From Dastarcus helophoroides (Eukaryota > Arthropoda > Insecta > Coleoptera > Bothrideridae): DNA of 64,000 bases. Every line of letters begins with the position of its first letter. Position 1 is the stretch's first letter. This document shows positions 61,900-64,000 of the stretch, piece after piece. The stretch covers positions 18,935,539 through 18,999,538 of the forward strand of contig CM053330.1 in assembly GCA_028583605.1 (NCBI GenBank), read 5' to 3'. The notes beneath the pieces were generated by a model. That model worked only from the letters and a program-made list of their open reading frames with translations. It was not told the DNA's origin and did not search any database. The translations under genes and the position numbers were made by a program.

Positions 61900-64000
61900 A
61901 ATTGAACAACGGTTTTCAACCGTTTTCTGTTACTGACACACTTGAACATTGGTTAACATTTTGCGATACATGAAAATTTTTGCCTTTTGGTTAGATAATT
62001 TTCAATCTCTCTAAATAAAAATAAAGACAAAAAAAATGCAGTTTGCATTTTTTACAGTTTTTATGTAAATGTTGAAAAATTCCCTAATCCCTAGTTCGAT
62101 ATTGAAGGGCAAATTTTGAGAATCAATTTTTTCCTACAATTTGAGTTTATTTTTGAAAGTTCGATCCTTTTCTCTTTGAAATTTGGATTTATTTATTTTT
62201 TTTTGTTTTTAGAAAGTTTATCTAATATACCAGTTTTTATCAAAGTTGTTGGAATTTACCAGTTTTTTTAAATTCCCTATATCTTTTTTTGTCAATTTAA
62301 AAAAAATAAGTTTTTCTTAAAATTGATAAGAATTTCATCGTTTTGCTCGAAATTTCGAGTACTTCTCAAGATGTCAACTCTTGAAATATTGTATTTTTTC
62401 TCAAAAAATTTTAATTCTTTCAAAATATATAGGAGTTTGATGTCTGTCGTAAAATTTTAATATAAATGTGCTTAAAGGCAAATTAAGAATTGTATTAGAA
62501 TTTCAAATTTTTAAATTCCAAATTATTTAGAAGTTTTCTCTCTTTTCTTAAAAATTTGTATTTTTGTTACTTTAATAGAAATTTTGACATTTTTCTTTAA
62601 AAATTCCACTTTTCTCTAAAAATTACATTAATAACAATTTCAGGTTTTTTTCTTGAAAATTCGACTTTTCCAAAAATTTCGGTATCCCTAAGTATCTTAC
62701 AAAAATGTTGAGTTTTTTTTTCTAAATTTCGATCATTATCTCAAATTTTTGTTTGTCTTTATTCCCATAATTGCTTTATTTTGGCAAAATTATAACGAAA
62801 TTTTAATGAAAACAGCAATAAATTCGGGAAAAAATTTTTTTTTAGTTTTTCGAGAGCTACCTCTTAAAAATTTCAACTATTATTCTCAAAATGTCAAAAG
62901 TATGCCAAACTTTAAATAATACAAAAAAGTTAAAATGTCCAAAAAAATGCTTTTGGAAATTTAGTCTTTTTTAAAAAATTTGAACGGATCAAAACACATA
63001 TTTAGCCAGCATATTTTTTGCAAATTACATCTTTTTTCCATCAAATTTTCAAAATGCATGTTACCCCCACCGTTAATCAAATCCTATCAACGTTCATGTA
63101 TCTGTCTAAATGAAAAAAAGTATTTTTCAAACCAAATCAAATGGTTTTGTAAGAGATCACCTTTAAAAGCAGTTTTTATATTACATTATTACAAGATAAA
63201 TAAGCTGCCTTAGAGATTACAAACTAGTTAATAAGAAAATACAATCATTGGTTCTATTTTCCTTTTCAATTTAGAAACTGAATTGTTCTAATTAATTTTA
63301 CAATGTTACGTCCCAACGGATTACGAATATAAAGTCAACTGATTTATAGTGGCGGATTTCAGGGTGTGCAACACGTGCAATTGCACAGGAGCCCCTATAA
63401 ATGTGGTTGGTCTTTTTTGTTCATGTCAAAAACTGCACACACAACATGGGAGGCTGAAAGATATATTGGGTATGATGACTCTTTTTTTTAGTCATTAAAA
63501 ATATTATGACCATGACATAGAAGCTTTGTAACATTTTTACCACTCTTCAATGTAACGCACAGGGCCTTGAACAAAGTTAATCCACTCCTGCTCTTATATA
63601 TTCATGCTATCGTCCTCTATAATTACTGTTACAATATTTTCGATTCGCCCTTGTAACAATAGTATGGCTTCCGGTGCACCGAGGCTCACAATTTGGGAAC
63701 CACTGCCCTAAGTTAACAATTTGAAATTTGCCATTCTGTTATTAAATTACTTTATTGGCACATTCAGAAACCACTCATTTTTATTTAATTTTTTTAAATT
63801 TTAGGCCGTATAGTTCTAATTATGATCAAAAATATTTTTCTCTCTCCATCTGTGAAGTATGCCACCCAAAAAGTTTCTAATAATTCCATACTGATACATA
63901 GATATTCATATGAAAATAAAAGGAAAACCATAATCTTTTACATGAACCTAAACTGTATTAGAAAATATGAGAAAGATTTTTAGTTCTATTATGATCCTTT
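61900..64000. other. Downstream repeat region
   Basis: From about 62040 to 62960 it is T-rich cryptically simple DNA. At 63346 a CAGTGGCGG-type end begins (TAGTGGCGGATTTCAGGGTG), and at about 63685-63703 the minus strand reads CAGTGGTTCCCAAATTGTG, a hAT-type end. Their partners are not seen. No gene recognised. Confidence 0.5.

Overview
The window is AT-rich eukaryotic DNA, most likely from an insect. Genes are split by GT-AG introns, intergenic and intronic DNA is crowded with transposon remnants, and the element mix is typical of insects: mariner, Tc1, P-element, Harbinger, pogo-like, hAT-like and Penelope-like. The order or species cannot be fixed from the sequence alone. No CRISPR, operon, rRNA or convincing tRNA was seen.

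Three host genes can be built from the sequence. (1) DHTKD1, the mitochondrial 2-oxoadipate dehydrogenase E1, lies on the minus strand from 13126 down to 64. It has 17 exons whose phases all fit, giving 923 codons and a stop; the last two exons are 2.5 kb and 5.8 kb beyond exon 15 and are easily missed. (2) A two-exon gene for an unrecognised 68-residue single-pass membrane protein lies on the plus strand (31237-41104), with a 9.7 kb intron. (3) A secreted EndoU-family poly(U)-specific endoribonuclease lies on the plus strand (45809-61599). It has five exons, 406 codons and a stop; the signal-peptide exon is 8.4 kb from the rest.

Layout: 1-13.1 kb is DHTKD1 and its repeat-filled introns. From 13.1 to 31.2 kb is a transposon graveyard. 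It holds two head-to-head Penelope-like fragments, a MITE array, a 629-codon P-element transposase ORF, a broken Harbinger fragment, a 785 bp fold-back element with ACGCGT sites, a nested palindrome and a decayed mariner. From 31.2 to 41.1 kb is the small membrane-protein gene; its intron contains a hAT-like non-autonomous element with a perfect 8 bp target duplication and a 1.5 kb fold-back. From 41.1 to 45.8 kb are two more large fold-backs. From 45.8 to 61.6 kb is EndoU with further elements in its introns. The rest is repeat-derived.

The most unusual feature is the large amount of cryptically simple DNA built from degenerate GAAATTTT/AAAATTTC words. In at least one case it lies inside a TSD-flanked hAT-like element and flips from T-rich to A-rich part-way along. 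The three host genes do not form an obvious pathway; their closeness looks incidental.
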